Of a DNA stretch of 48,982 bases, positions 1-8,786 are shown piece after piece; the first letter of the stretch is position 1, and every line of letters begins with the position of its first letter. Source of the DNA: Desulfobulbaceae bacterium S3730MH12 (GTDB lineage Bacteria; Desulfobacterota; Desulfobulbia; Desulfobulbales; Desulfocapsaceae); contig MAXH01000274.1 in assembly GCA_001750925.1 (NCBI GenBank), forward strand, positions 1 to 48,982, in the 5' to 3' direction. Made by a program: the position numbers and the translations under genes. Below the pieces are notes generated by a model. The model was given only the letters and a program-made list of their open reading frames with translations, ran no database searches and was not told the DNA's origin.

Positions 1-62
1 GAGACATCTTTGATGGCAAGAATATTTCCATATCCGGCCTGCACATTTTGTAGTTTAAGCAT
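1..62 (-). CDS. livF: LivF, branched-chain amino acid ABC transporter ATPase (N-terminus only)
   Basis: An ATG at 62-60 on the minus strand opens a frame reading MLKLQNVQAGYGNILAIKDV, the usual first strand of LivF-type ATPases. The frame runs off the left edge, so only about 20 residues are present. Its start overlaps the last 8 bases of livG (ATGCTTAA), which indicates translational coupling as the last gene of the liv operon. LivF is the second cytoplasmic ATPase of the high-affinity leucine/isoleucine/valine importer. The identity rests on a short stretch plus operon position. Confidence 0.88.
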   Translation of the reverse strand, partial: MLKLQNVQAGYGNILAIKDV

Positions 63-846
63 CGACATCTTCCCCCAGATATGCCTTGATAACTGCAGGA
101 TTTTCACGAATTTCCACTGGGGTTCCCTCGGCGATTTTTTTGCCGTAATCCATCACGAAAATCCGATCAGATAAACTCATTACAAGCGTCATATCATGCT
201 CAATAAGCAGGATTGACTGCCCTTCAGAGGAAATCTCTTTAATCAGCTTTTCCAGTTCAATCGTTTCCTGTGGATTCATACCGGCGGCAGGTTCATCAAG
301 CAGCAGAAGAAGAGGTTCGGTGGCCAGGGCTCTTGCAACTTCAAGTCGTCTTTGTGCCCCATAGGGGAGGTTATTTGCAAACTCATTAACATACTGCTCC
401 AGCCCCACTTTCTCAAGAATATCATAACTGGTTTCCAGTATAGACTGTTCTTCATCACGGGTAGTTCTATTTCGAAAGACAGCTCCAAGAACAGTGGCCT
501 TTGTCCTGCAATGTCTGCCGATCATAACATTTTCCAGGACAGTCATTTTGGCAAAGAGCCTGATATTTTGAAATGTCCTTGCAAGCCCTTTTTCTGTAAC
601 CTGATTGGGTTTCAAGCCCTTTAAACTCACCTTTGTATCACTGCCGGGCGAAGCAAGGTAGACCTCTCCTTCAGTAGGAGCATAAATTCCGGTAATACAG
701 TTAAAAAAGGTTGTTTTGCCTGCACCGTTTGGGCCGATCAACGCTACAATCTCTCCCCTGTTGACGTCGAGATCAAGAGAGTTTAAGGCACGAATCCCAC
801 CAAAATCCATAGTGAGACCATTTACTTTTAATATCTGATTGTCCAT
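55..846 (-). CDS. livG: LivG, branched-chain amino acid ABC transporter ATPase
   Basis: This 263-residue ABC ATPase powers the LIV importer together with LivF. Visible motifs: Walker A GPNGAGKTT (38-46), Q-loop TFQNIR (91-96), signature region LPYGAQRRLE (160-169, a variant of LSGGQ typical of LivG), Walker B LLLLLDEP (179-186) and H-loop IEHDM (215-219). Length is normal for the family. It follows livM by 11 bp and overlaps livF. The ribosome binding site is weak, so translation is probably coupled to livM. Order H-M-G-F is the standard operon order. Confidence 0.96.
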   Translation of the reverse strand: MDNQILKVNGLTMDFGGIRALNSLDLDVNRGEIVALIGPNGAGKTTFFNCITGIYAPTEGEVYLASPGSDTKVSLKGLKPNQVTEKGLARTFQNIRLFAKMTVLENVMIGRHCRTKATVLGAVFRNRTTRDEEQSILETSYDILEKVGLEQYVNEFANNLPYGAQRRLEVARALATEPLLLLLDEPAAGMNPQETIELEKLIKEISSEGQSILLIEHDMTLVMSLSDRIFVMDYGKKIAEGTPVEIRENPAVIKAYLGEDVDA

Positions 847-857
847 TTCAAAAAGAA

Positions 858-2063
858 CTATTCCTGTTTTTCAAATTTATATGTTCTGCGTATATTTGCA
901 ATCATCCCCTGTGGGCGAAATACCATCATAGCGACCATGACTCCACCAAAAGCAAGCATTCTAAATTCAGACAATGCTCGCAGATATTCGGGCATCAAAA
1001 TAAGAATAAATGCACCAAGTATAACCCCGATAATTGAGCCCATGCCGCCAAGAACGACTATAGATAAGATAATTGCAGATTCAAGAAAGGTAAAACTTGC
1101 CGGATTGATAAATGTTGTTTTAGCTGCAAAAACAACACCAATAAGTCCCGCCCAGAATGCACCCAGAGAAAAAGCGGCCAGCTTTGTTTTCCGTTTATCT
1201 ATGCCCATTGCCTGACATGCGATCTCATCCTCTCTCAGGGCAATCCAGGCACGCCCAAGTCGCGAATCCTGTAATCTGTTGACGATAAAAATTGTTACAA
1301 TTACACCAATCACCATGATGTAATACATGTACATAATGGATGTTTCCAGTGAAAAATCCATGCCGAAAAAACCGGGTCTGGAGATATTGGAGATACCGCT
1401 TGGCCCCTGTGAAAACTCACCCCAGTTTTCCAGAATCAACCGGATAATTTCACCAAATCCCAGAGTAACAATAGCCAGATAATCACCACGCAGACGCAGT
1501 ACAGGGAACCCCAGAATAATACCAAATATTGCGGCAAGGGCTCCACCAATAGGTAGAACCACCCAGAAACCGAGGCCAAAATGGTAGTTGAGAAGGGCGT
1601 AAGAGTATGCCCCCACTGCATAGAATGCAACAAAGCCCAGATCAAGTAACCCTGCCATTCCAACAACAATATTTAATCCCAGCCCGAGAACAACGTACAT
1701 AAGGGCCGTTGTCATAACATTTGTCTGGTATACAGAAAAAAAATGTGGGAAAATAATAGCAATTGCCAGTATGGCAAAACTGAGTACAGTCAGCTGTTTT
1801 TTGTTGTTAAGAATGGAATAGATGACATTTTGAGATTTTTTCACCTCTTTTTTATCTGCAGTAACCCGTAGTTTCCTCATCTTAAAAAAGCTCATGACAA
1901 GATAAGCCGTGAAAGCTACAATCGCTACATAGGCGGCGTTCTCCCATCGATAGCGAATAATTCTCTCAATCGGGTCAACCTTGATAACCATTATGGGGAA
2001 TGTCAGAAAAATAAACCAGAGAGCTACGCCAAGTGCTTTTTTTAATTCTTTTATCAATAACAT
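858..2063 (-). CDS. livM: LivM, branched-chain amino acid ABC transporter permease
   Basis: A 401-residue inner-membrane permease that pairs with LivH to form the transport channel. The N-terminal third carries two hydrophobic segments and a basic linker, the extension usual for long LivM proteins. The core has the LivM permease region with several membrane helices (about 110-390), including GLNIVVGMAGLLDLG and an ABC-ATPase coupling loop near ALREDEIACQAMGI. The start ATG at 2063-2061 has a GGAGTAA ribosome binding site that lies inside a fragment of a dispersed repeat. The 208 bp between livH and livM is filled mostly with repeats. Confidence 0.96.
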   Translation of the reverse strand: MLLIKELKKALGVALWFIFLTFPIMVIKVDPIERIIRYRWENAAYVAIVAFTAYLVMSFFKMRKLRVTADKKEVKKSQNVIYSILNNKKQLTVLSFAILAIAIIFPHFFSVYQTNVMTTALMYVVLGLGLNIVVGMAGLLDLGFVAFYAVGAYSYALLNYHFGLGFWVVLPIGGALAAIFGIILGFPVLRLRGDYLAIVTLGFGEIIRLILENWGEFSQGPSGISNISRPGFFGMDFSLETSIMYMYYIMVIGVIVTIFIVNRLQDSRLGRAWIALREDEIACQAMGIDKRKTKLAAFSLGAFWAGLIGVVFAAKTTFINPASFTFLESAIILSIVVLGGMGSIIGVILGAFILILMPEYLRALSEFRMLAFGGVMVAMMVFRPQGMIANIRRTYKFEKQE

Positions 2064-2100
2064 CAGTGCGTTACTCCAGAAAAACTATAATAAAAAACAA
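2064..2100 (+). repeat. Fragment of composite repeat (left end)
   Basis: The segment AGTGCGTTACTCC followed by a CTATAATAAAAAAC-like stretch matches the left ends of the full composite elements at 4569 and 47099 with a few changes. Read on the minus strand, it contains the GGAGTAA that serves as the livM ribosome binding site. Only the left third of the element is present. Confidence 0.6.
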
Positions 2101-2116
2101 GAAAAAATCTATTTTT

Positions 2117-2249
2117 GATGAACTCGCAAAAAGTCTCCCGCACCGTCATTCCCGCGCAGGCGGGAATCCAGAAGGTATTGAAATAACTAGATCCCCGCCT
2201 GCGCGGGAATGACGGGATAACGAAGAATAGGACTTTTTAAGAACTTGTC
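2117..2249. repeat. Nested inverted-repeat element with REP-like palindrome
   Basis: Outer imperfect inverted repeats are GATGAACTCGCAAAAAGTC (2117-2135) and GACTTTTTAAGAACTTGTC (2231-2249). Inside them are two near-perfect inverted arms (2143-2169 and 2190-2216) built on CGTCATTCCCGCG/GGCGGGAAT, a palindrome widespread in bacterial intergenic regions. The arms pair over about 25 bp with two mismatches around a 20 bp loop. The element sits between livH and livM in the liv transcript and could form a large RNA hairpin that affects livMGF expression. Confidence 0.85.
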
Positions 2250-2271
2250 ATTTTTTAGTATCTTAGATATT

Positions 2272-3174
2272 TTATACTTTCTTTGTTTCAGCTTTGCCCA
2301 GCAATCCCGAAGGTTTAAAAATCAGAATAAGAACGAGAAGGGAAAATGCGAAGACATCCTCATAATCGCTAGACACATAACCGGTGGCAAAACTTTCTGT
2401 CAGTCCAAGAACAAGACTTCCTAAAACTGCTCCGGGAATAGAACCGATTCCTCCTAGAACTGCCGCAGTGAATGCCTTGATACCGGCAATAAAACCGATA
2501 TAAAAATTTATCTGACCTATATGGGAAGCAATAAGAAGTCCACCGATGGCAGCAAGAGCAGATCCAATAATAAAAGTAGCGGAAATAATCTGATTAACGT
2601 TGATCCCCACAAGCATTGCCATTGTTCTGTCCTGGGCTGTTGCCCGCATTGCTTTTCCTACCCGTGTAAACTTAATGATATAGGTCAGAATCAGCATAAC
2701 AACAGTTGTGGTTATAAGAATAACCAGGTCACTGGAGCCTACGATATGGGCCACAGGCTCCATAAATTCAAAGTCAGGTATGAGTTCGGGAAATGGCAGA
2801 AAGTCAGAGGTTTGCGCCAGCAGCACGTAGTTTTGCAGGAAAATAGACATGCCTATCGCACTGATCAGAGGTGAAAGGCGCGGTGCATGCCGAAGTGGTT
2901 TATACGCTATTTTTTCAATAGTATAACCATAAGCACTTGACCATACGGCAGCGGCTACGCCGGCAATAACAATGATAGCAAGGAGTGGGAATCCATAAAT
3001 TGACAGCACCGTTGCTACTATAAAAGCAGTAAAGGCACCTATCATATATATTTCACCATGGGCGAAGTTAATCAATCCAATGATACCGTATACCATTGTG
3101 TACCCGAGAGCAATCAATGCATAGATAGAACCACGAGTAAGACCGCTGAACAGGAGTTCAATAAAATAATCCAT
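2272..3174 (-). CDS. livH: LivH, branched-chain amino acid ABC transporter permease
   Basis: A 300-residue polytopic permease of the LIV importer. It begins MDYFIELLFSGLTRGSIYAL, the usual LivH start, followed by about eight membrane segments and the signatures GYTMVYGIIGLINFAHGE and GGIGSIPGAVLG. A longer frame with a start at 3225 exists, but that start lies inside the hairpin at 3193-3236 and adds 17 residues not typical of LivH, so the ATG at 3174 is preferred. Its own ribosome binding site is poor. It is separated from livK by the hairpin, which fits lower expression of membrane components than of the binding protein. Confidence 0.94.
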   Translation of the reverse strand: MDYFIELLFSGLTRGSIYALIALGYTMVYGIIGLINFAHGEIYMIGAFTAFIVATVLSIYGFPLLAIIVIAGVAAAVWSSAYGYTIEKIAYKPLRHAPRLSPLISAIGMSIFLQNYVLLAQTSDFLPFPELIPDFEFMEPVAHIVGSSDLVILITTTVVMLILTYIIKFTRVGKAMRATAQDRTMAMLVGINVNQIISATFIIGSALAAIGGLLIASHIGQINFYIGFIAGIKAFTAAVLGGIGSIPGAVLGSLVLGLTESFATGYVSSDYEDVFAFSLLVLILIFKPSGLLGKAETKKV

Positions 3175-3192
3175 AAAAACCACAAAAAATAA

Positions 3193-3236
3193 CCTGAAAC
3201 GGAGTGCATCCCATAAAATCCGCACCCCATTTCAGG
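3193..3236 (-). promoter_or_regulatory. Hairpin between livK and livH
   Basis: CCTGAAA...GTGC pairs with GCAC...TTTCAGG around a loop of about 14 bases. There is no long U tract after it, so it looks like an mRNA-stabilising or partial attenuation hairpin downstream of livK rather than a full terminator. Such hairpins commonly set a high ratio of binding protein to permease in ABC operons. Confidence 0.6.
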
Positions 3237-3273
3237 TAGATTAACAAGCTAACCCCGAGAAACGGGATATTTA

Positions 3274-4404
3274 CTATTTCATTTCTACAAATTTTCCATC
3301 CTGTACTTGATATACTGAGAAGCCAACTCCGACCGCATCACCCATTTCATTGAAATAGATATTGCCGACTGGAGTATCAACTTTGTCAGTCTGGAGTACT
3401 TTCTTCAAAGCGGCTAGATCTGTAGACCCCGCCTTCTTAATAGCATTGACCATTGCCAGCATTGCCGAGTATGCGTTCTCGTAGAAAGCGCCATGATCGG
3501 AATTAAAAGTAGCCTTATGGGCTTCAATAGCAACCTTTGACAGAGGATTGCTGGCATTATCTTGAGGTCCTGAAGCATAAGCGCCTTCAGCATTTTTACC
3601 GGCAACCTTAATAAAAGTCATATCCTTCACGCCATCGTCGGAGATGAAAGTAGTTTTTAAGCGCTTCTTCTTCATCTGGCCGACAATTTTGGATGCTTCC
3701 GGGTGATACCCGCCAAAGATAACAGCCTCGGCACCTGACTTTCTGATTTTCAAAACAATTGCAGAATAATCTACGGCACCTGGAGTCACACCTTCATAAA
3801 GTACAACTTCTGCCTTTCCGGATTCCTCAAGGAACTTCTTGGCAAATTCAGCAAATCCTTTACCATAGTCACCTTTATCATGAACAACTGCGATTTTTGT
3901 ATAACCAAGCTTTTCAAGAACAAAATTCACATCAACTTCAGCCTGAGCATCATCAGGTGCAATAGTTCTAAAGAAGTTGGGATAATCACCACTCTGGGTC
4001 AGAGCAGGATTGGTAGCCGATGGCGACATAACCAGAATACCTTTATCTTTATAGATCGGCAGAGCTGCTTTGGTAGCACCGGAACAGATATGACCGAGAA
4101 CAACTTCAGCGCCTTCAGAGGCCAGTTTGGTTGCAGTATTGGTTGCAATCTCAGGCTTGCAGACATCATCTTCAATAAGCAGTTCAATCATTTTTCCATT
4201 GATACCACCTGCATCATTAACCTGCTTTGCAACAATTTTAGCCGCATTTACAGAAGGTAATCCATATGATGCGAGATCACCACTGTGAGGTCCTGCAACA
4301 CCAAATTTGATCGTATCTCCTGCAACTCCCATTGCCGGCACTGATAAAGCCATCATAACGCAGGCGGCAGTTGAAACAAATTTACCACTTAGAGCTAACT
4401 TCAT
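3274..4404 (-). CDS. livK: LivK-type periplasmic branched-chain amino acid binding protein
   Basis: A 376-residue periplasmic ligand-binding protein (Leu/Ile/Val-binding family). A signal peptide occupies about residues 1-29 (basic start, hydrophobic core, cleavage near MGVAG). The mature protein starts with KFGVAGPHSGDLASYG and has the IEDDVCKP and HICSGATKAA elements of the type I fold. It is the first gene of the operon and has a strong ribosome binding site (GGGAGGATAA before ATG). A likely promoter lies in the 310 bp upstream, but no clear -35/-10 pair could be assigned. Confidence 0.95.
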   Translation of the reverse strand: MKLALSGKFVSTAACVMMALSVPAMGVAGDTIKFGVAGPHSGDLASYGLPSVNAAKIVAKQVNDAGGINGKMIELLIEDDVCKPEIATNTATKLASEGAEVVLGHICSGATKAALPIYKDKGILVMSPSATNPALTQSGDYPNFFRTIAPDDAQAEVDVNFVLEKLGYTKIAVVHDKGDYGKGFAEFAKKFLEESGKAEVVLYEGVTPGAVDYSAIVLKIRKSGAEAVIFGGYHPEASKIVGQMKKKRLKTTFISDDGVKDMTFIKVAGKNAEGAYASGPQDNASNPLSKVAIEAHKATFNSDHGAFYENAYSAMLAMVNAIKKAGSTDLAALKKVLQTDKVDTPVGNIYFNEMGDAVGVGFSVYQVQDGKFVEMK

Positions 4405-4568
4405 TTTATCCTCCCTCTATATGTATTGATTAAGTAAACTTACCCAGTCCCGATCCAACCCTTCTAGTTGAGAAAAGAGCAAGCATATACGACGAAGTCA
4501 TGATATTAGTCTTTTACTGTTGATTTTGCAAAATCAAAAATGAAAATTTCCTTTTATTTTGTCTGAAG

Positions 4569-4696
4569 TTTAGTGCTTTACTCCATAAAAGCTGTAATAA
4601 AAACCAATAAAATCAAAAATTGATTTAATTCAAATGGTTAATACCAGCATCAAGGCACTTATCCAGCGTAACTAAAAAGTTTTCCGATTTGTCGGG
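4569..4696 (+). repeat. Composite dispersed repeat, full copy 1
   Basis: A 128 bp element with a conserved left end (TTTAGTGCTTTACTCC then AGCTGTAATAAAAA) and right end (GGCACTTATCCAG then TTTTCCGATTTGTCGGG). The middle differs between copies. It lies in the 312 bp gap between the divergent livK and lpxK genes, ending about 20 bp before the lpxK start. Other full copies are at 34361-34487 (inverted) and 47099-47251. The rest of the gap (4405-4568) is AT-rich and should hold both promoters, but no other feature is recognisable. Confidence 0.8.
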
Positions 4697-4716
4697 AGAA
4701 ATACTTAGGAGCTGTA

Positions 4717-5766
4717 TTGAACAAGATAGACTTTTTTTTTGCTTTGGGGCGACCATTGAGTCCATTATATAGTGGATTGATGAGTACCAGAGCTGCCTTC
4801 TATAAAAAAAGCATTTTCAAGCGTCATACACTGCCGGTTCCTGTCATTTCCATTGGTAATCTCACGATGGGTGGATCAGGAAAAACACCGATGGTTCTCA
4901 GTCTCGCCCGGATGCTGAAGCAGGCAGGTTACTATCCTGCAATCATCAGTAGAGGATACGGCGGTAAAGCAAATAAAAAGAGTAATACTGTTTCCACTGG
5001 AAAGAAGATCCTTCTATCCCAGAAAGAGGCTGGTGATGAACCTTTTATGCTTGCCAAAATACTGGAGGGAGTGCCGGTTATTACAGGTAAGTCACGCATT
5101 CACCCCTGTAAACAGGCTATAGAATCACACGATGCAGATATCCTCCTGCTTGATGACGGATTTCAGCACCTGGCCATCAATCGAGATATTGACATTGTAC
5201 TGTTTAATGCAACAACACTTGCCGGCAACAGCAGAGTCTTTCCAGGCGGTGTACTGAGGGAGCCTGTGAGTGCTTTAAAGAGGTGCCATGCTTTTATGTT
5301 GACGGGAGTTACTGGCAGCAACCGAGAACGAGCAGATCAGTTTTCAATCCTGCTGAAAAAAAAGTTCCCGGAAAAACCGCTTTTCTTTTCAAAAATTTTC
5401 GGCTATGAAGTCTGGGCTGCCGATGAAAAGGAGAGTGTTGGAGGTTTTTCTGACCTTGGTCGAACCTCTGGTTTTTGTGCGATTGCAAATCCAATCCGAT
5501 TTCAAGATTCAATGGAAATGAATGGAATTGACCTTGTGCAATTCTCACCCTTTGAAGATCACAGGAAATACGACCAGAGATTGATGGACAGATTATGTAA
5601 TGAAGCAAAAGGGGCTGGTGCTCAAAGCCTCCTGACTACTGAGAAAGATTTTGTGAAAATTGACCATTTAAAACGAACCCTGCCCCTCTATGTGCTCAAA
5701 GTGAAGCAAAAAGAGGATAAAGAGTTTGCAGAGTATATTTTGAAAACAATACAGAAATACCAATAG
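4717..5766 (+). CDS. lpxK: LpxK, tetraacyldisaccharide 4'-kinase
   Basis: LpxK phosphorylates the 4' position of the lipid A disaccharide precursor at the cytoplasmic face of the inner membrane. The 349-residue length is typical. Visible features: an N-terminal hydrophobic segment with LSPLYSGLMSTR, a P-loop GNLTMGGSGKTPM (47-59), the LLDDGFQHLAINRDID motif in the middle and TTEKDFVKI near the C-terminus. The start is a TTG at 4717 with AGGAG five bases upstream. Codons 6-8 lie in a run of nine T residues, a possible slippage site. It shows the organism makes lipopolysaccharide. Confidence 0.95.
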   Translation: MNKIDFFFALGRPLSPLYSGLMSTRAAFYKKSIFKRHTLPVPVISIGNLTMGGSGKTPMVLSLARMLKQAGYYPAIISRGYGGKANKKSNTVSTGKKILLSQKEAGDEPFMLAKILEGVPVITGKSRIHPCKQAIESHDADILLLDDGFQHLAINRDIDIVLFNATTLAGNSRVFPGGVLREPVSALKRCHAFMLTGVTGSNRERADQFSILLKKKFPEKPLFFSKIFGYEVWAADEKESVGGFSDLGRTSGFCAIANPIRFQDSMEMNGIDLVQFSPFEDHRKYDQRLMDRLCNEAKGAGAQSLLTTEKDFVKIDHLKRTLPLYVLKVKQKEDKEFAEYILKTIQKYQ

Positions 5767-5998
5767 ATTTTGCTTAGTTCGGATAAATATTTTCTGGCCT
5801 GCAAAACCCGTTAGTGTGTGTTTTTTTACCTCTATGAGTGTCTTTTAACCCACACTATGATTTTTATTGAAACAAATTCACTTTTCTTCGCATCTAGCTA
5901 TAAATACGCTATTTAAATGTATTCATGTTTTTAAACAAATTAATGGCATAAATTTTGCTTTATTACAGTAAATTCATATTAATAACTCAGGATTTTAT

Positions 5999-6985
5999 AT
6001 GCCATTACCAATAGATCCATATCAATATACATTACGGAAATCGGTGAGCTGCTGCGGAGTTGGACTTCACTCCGGCAGAACTGTTAATCTTTCTATTAAA
6101 CCAGCCCCTAAAAATAACGGAATCCGATTTTTCAGAACTGATGTTTTGCCTAATGAACATATTAAAGCACATATGAATATGGTCGTAAATACCAGGCTTG
6201 CTACAACTATTGGCAATGACAATTTCCATATTTCGACGACTGAGCATCTTATGGCAGCCCTGCATGGGTTTGGTATCGATAATGCAGACATTGAACTCGA
6301 TTCGGCAGAAGTACCGATTATGGATGGAAGTGCCGAGCCTTTTTTCCAAATGATGAAGTCATCCGGGAAAAAGAAACAGAATGGCATGAGAAAAGCTCTT
6401 CGGATAACCAGACCGATCCACTATACCGATGGTGATAAATCTATTACAATCAAACCGTACAATGGCTTTAAGATAACCGGTGAAATATGCTTTGACGATA
6501 CTGTAATAGATAACCAAAAATTTTCTTTTAATCTTTCTACAGAAAAATTCGGCAAAGAAATTTCCCGGGCCAGAACTTTTGGATATGTTGAACAGGTCGA
6601 AGAATTATGGGCTAACGGACTGGCGCTTGGCAGCTCCCTTGAAAATGTAATTGCTATTCACTGGAATCGAAAGTCAGTTCTCAATGAAGATGGCTTAAGG
6701 TTTGACGACGAATTTATCAGACATAAAGTACTTGACCTGGTGGGTGATCTTGCACTTTTAGGATGTCCTGTTCTTGGACATGTCAGTTCCTATAAAACCG
6801 GCCACACCGAACACCTCGGTTTTATGAAGGCTATTGCCGCATCCCCTCATTGCTGGGAGCTTGTAGAAATGCGAAAAAATGGTCCCCACGCTGTTATGAA
6901 TCGAGTCGCCTCAAAATCGAAGGCTGCCAGCGATATGATCATGCCGCTTTTTAATCGTGACAGCCAATTGGTTGCTGCAGTCTGA
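5999..6985 (+). CDS. lpxC: LpxC, UDP-3-O-acyl-N-acetylglucosamine deacetylase
   Basis: LpxC is the zinc deacetylase of the committed lipid A step. The 328-residue protein begins with SVSCCGVGLHSG. It carries the zinc ligand in TTEHLMAAL (H83), the EVPIMDGSA motif (104-112), RHKVLDLVGDL with H242 and D246 as the other ligands, and the catalytic region KTGHTEHLGF (H269). The ATG at 5999 has AGGA eight bases upstream. It is in the same direction as lpxK but 232 bp away, so it probably has its own promoter in the AT-rich gap, which also holds a weak TAGTGTG/CACACTA inverted repeat (about 5810-5860). Confidence 0.96.
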   Translation: MPLPIDPYQYTLRKSVSCCGVGLHSGRTVNLSIKPAPKNNGIRFFRTDVLPNEHIKAHMNMVVNTRLATTIGNDNFHISTTEHLMAALHGFGIDNADIELDSAEVPIMDGSAEPFFQMMKSSGKKKQNGMRKALRITRPIHYTDGDKSITIKPYNGFKITGEICFDDTVIDNQKFSFNLSTEKFGKEISRARTFGYVEQVEELWANGLALGSSLENVIAIHWNRKSVLNEDGLRFDDEFIRHKVLDLVGDLALLGCPVLGHVSSYKTGHTEHLGFMKAIAASPHCWELVEMRKNGPHAVMNRVASKSKAASDMIMPLFNRDSQLVAAV

Positions 6986-7099
6986 TTTGCCCTTCTGCTT
7001 GCTCCTCTAATTCTCAATGAACTATTATTTACATGCATACACAGGACATTGCTTTCGTCAGGTGTTATTGAGAATTAATTACACAAATTAGCCCTCACA

Positions 7100-7127
7100 T
7101 TGACGATTATTCGAAATGTAGTATAAT
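7100..7127 (+). promoter_or_regulatory. Sigma-70-type promoter for the SleB-like gene
   Basis: TTGACG (7100-7105) and TATAAT (7122-7127) are separated by 16 bp, close to the consensus. The predicted transcript would start about 50 bp before the GTG at 7180. The imperfect inverted repeat with AATTCTCAAT arms at about 7007-7075 lies just upstream and may be a terminator-like or operator structure after lpxC. Confidence 0.6.
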
Positions 7128-7179
7128 AAACTGTACGACTGTATAGTCAGGTATTTTCTTTTCAGGCAGGAGAAGGAAC

Positions 7180-7542
7180 GTGACACTCTTAGAAGGTCTC
7201 TTGTGGTTAACCCTTAACGTGTATCATGAAGCACGCTCTGAGCCACTGATTGGACAGATGGCTGTAGCACTGGTAACCTTAAACCGTGCCAACGAAAAAC
7301 ACCTGCCGATTAAAGACATCGTGAAAGAGCCTTATCAGTTCAGCTGGACTTTTCAGAAGGACTCTTATTTCCCGGATGACCCAAAAGCTTTTTTTGAATG
7401 TCTGAAATCAGTATACACGGCCTTGCAGACTCAGGACTTCACCAATGGTGCAACGCACTACCATCATAACACTATAGAACCTTACTGGGCAGAACATTTT
7501 ATCTATCTTGATGAATTCGGATCCCACAAATTTTACAAATAA
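7180..7542 (+). CDS. Cell wall hydrolase, SleB/CwlJ family
   Basis: A 120-residue protein matching the Hydrolase_2 (SleB/CwlJ) fold. The catalytic Glu motif is in LTLNVYHEARSEPLIGQMAV, followed by LVTLNRAN, a YQFSW segment and the C-terminal ATHYHHNTIEPYWAE typical of this family. There is no signal peptide, so its route to peptidoglycan is unclear; homologues of this size also occur in phages and Gram-negative chromosomes. The start is GTG with GGAGAAGG upstream. It has its own promoter and is convergent with the DegT-family gene, ending 6 bp from that gene's stop. Confidence 0.85.
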   Translation: MTLLEGLLWLTLNVYHEARSEPLIGQMAVALVTLNRANEKHLPIKDIVKEPYQFSWTFQKDSYFPDDPKAFFECLKSVYTALQTQDFTNGATHYHHNTIEPYWAEHFIYLDEFGSHKFYK

Positions 7543-7548
7543 AAGGTT

Positions 7549-8751
7549 TTACGCGCTGCCGGCTTTCTCAAGCGCCCGGCACATATTATCAAGTAATTCA
7601 GATCCCATATTTATTGAAACAGGATATATCAGCGTTTTTCCTAGAATCTCAGCCGACTGCGGCAACAATTCAGGATCATAAACAACACGCCGTTTTCCTC
7701 CCGATTCCATGAATGGATACCCTGAACGGGTTATAGTTTTTCCTTCGAGAAGATGCTCCCATTTGGGATAGAAATGCCAGCTGTTCTCGGCAAAATTGAT
7801 CGCACCAAAACTATCGGACTTGAGTGAGTCATTTACCTTTGTACAGTGGTCACGATCCAGCAGAGAAAAGGCAAAGAAGGTTGCTGAATCTCCTTTTTCA
7901 TCCATAAGATGCCTGAAGGTAACTCCAGGAATTTGCCCTGCAGCATCTTTAAGTTTGGCTTTATTTTTTTGCTGGGCGGCAATCATTGAGTCCAACTTTG
8001 CAAGCTGGGCTATGCCGATTGCTCCCTGAATTTCCATCATTCTGTAATTAAATCCGACAAAACGTCTTCCCTCTCCCCCTCTTCCTCCGGGATTGACCTC
8101 ATGATCATGACCGTGATCCTGATATTCAGACATTGCTCTCCACAGTTCCAGATCATCTGTTATTACCATGCCACCTTCTCCGGTGGTCATCGTTTTCACT
8201 GAATCAAAGGAGAAAGTTCCGCATTTGCCAAAGCTGCCAAGATGTTTTCCTTCTATTTTCCCTCCGGCCGCCTGGGCAGTATCTTCAAGTACTGGAATAC
8301 CATGTTCAGTTGCAATAGCAAGAATTTCTTTAATTCTAGCCTGGGCACCAAGCATGTGAACAGGAATTATGCATTTCGTTTTGGATGTTATTTTCTTTTT
8401 TAGATCTACAGGATCCATATTAAGCGTCGTATCTACCTCAGTAAACACGGGAATGGCACCAACTTCAAAAATAGCTTCCCAGGTTGCGACAAAGGTAAAC
8501 CCCTGAGTGATAACTTCATCACCCGGGCCAATTCCAAGGGCGTTAAGAGCAACTTTCAGAGCGGCCGTTCCTGACGTTACGGCCTGACCATAAGATGTTC
8601 CGCAGTAATGAGCAAATTTCTCCTCAAATTCCTTTACCTTAAAGACCCCATTTCGCTGGTCATTGAACTCATACCGAAAAAGAACACCGGTGTCGAGAAC
8701 GTCCATGATTTCTTTTTTTTCTTCTTCACCAAATATTTCAAATCCAGGCAT
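7549..8751 (-). CDS. DegT/DnrJ/EryC1/StrS-family PLP aminotransferase
   Basis: A 400-residue PLP enzyme of the sugar-aminotransferase (AHBA synthase-like) family. Visible: substrate loop GTSYGQAVTSGTAALKVAL, the EDTAQAAGG motif, and the internal aldimine lysine in SFDSVKTMTTGEGGMV. These enzymes usually transaminate nucleotide-linked keto sugars. Here the gene is 21 bp downstream of panC with a good ribosome binding site (CAGGAG) rather than in a polysaccharide cluster, so the substrate cannot be named. The long C-terminal part (YPKWEHLLEG... RRVVYDPELLPQS) resembles a cluster of homologues found outside glycan loci. Confidence 0.88.
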   Translation of the reverse strand: MPGFEIFGEEEKKEIMDVLDTGVLFRYEFNDQRNGVFKVKEFEEKFAHYCGTSYGQAVTSGTAALKVALNALGIGPGDEVITQGFTFVATWEAIFEVGAIPVFTEVDTTLNMDPVDLKKKITSKTKCIIPVHMLGAQARIKEILAIATEHGIPVLEDTAQAAGGKIEGKHLGSFGKCGTFSFDSVKTMTTGEGGMVITDDLELWRAMSEYQDHGHDHEVNPGGRGGEGRRFVGFNYRMMEIQGAIGIAQLAKLDSMIAAQQKNKAKLKDAAGQIPGVTFRHLMDEKGDSATFFAFSLLDRDHCTKVNDSLKSDSFGAINFAENSWHFYPKWEHLLEGKTITRSGYPFMESGGKRRVVYDPELLPQSAEILGKTLIYPVSINMGSELLDNMCRALEKAGSA

Positions 8752-8766
8752 AGCAGGCTCCTGTTA

Positions 8767-8786
8767 TTTTTTTTACGACGCCATCA
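8767..8786 (-). repeat. GATGGCGTCG-family repeat at the end of panC
   Basis: On the minus strand this reads TGATGGCGTCGTAAAAAAA. It supplies the last codons (Met-Ala-Ser) and the TAA stop of panC, so the repeat has become part of the coding sequence. Confidence 0.75.

Noticed and set aside
3880-4260. 126-codon plus-strand ORF inside livK
   Set aside because: It is antisense to a clear livK coding region; such frames also occur opposite obgE, proA and xseA.
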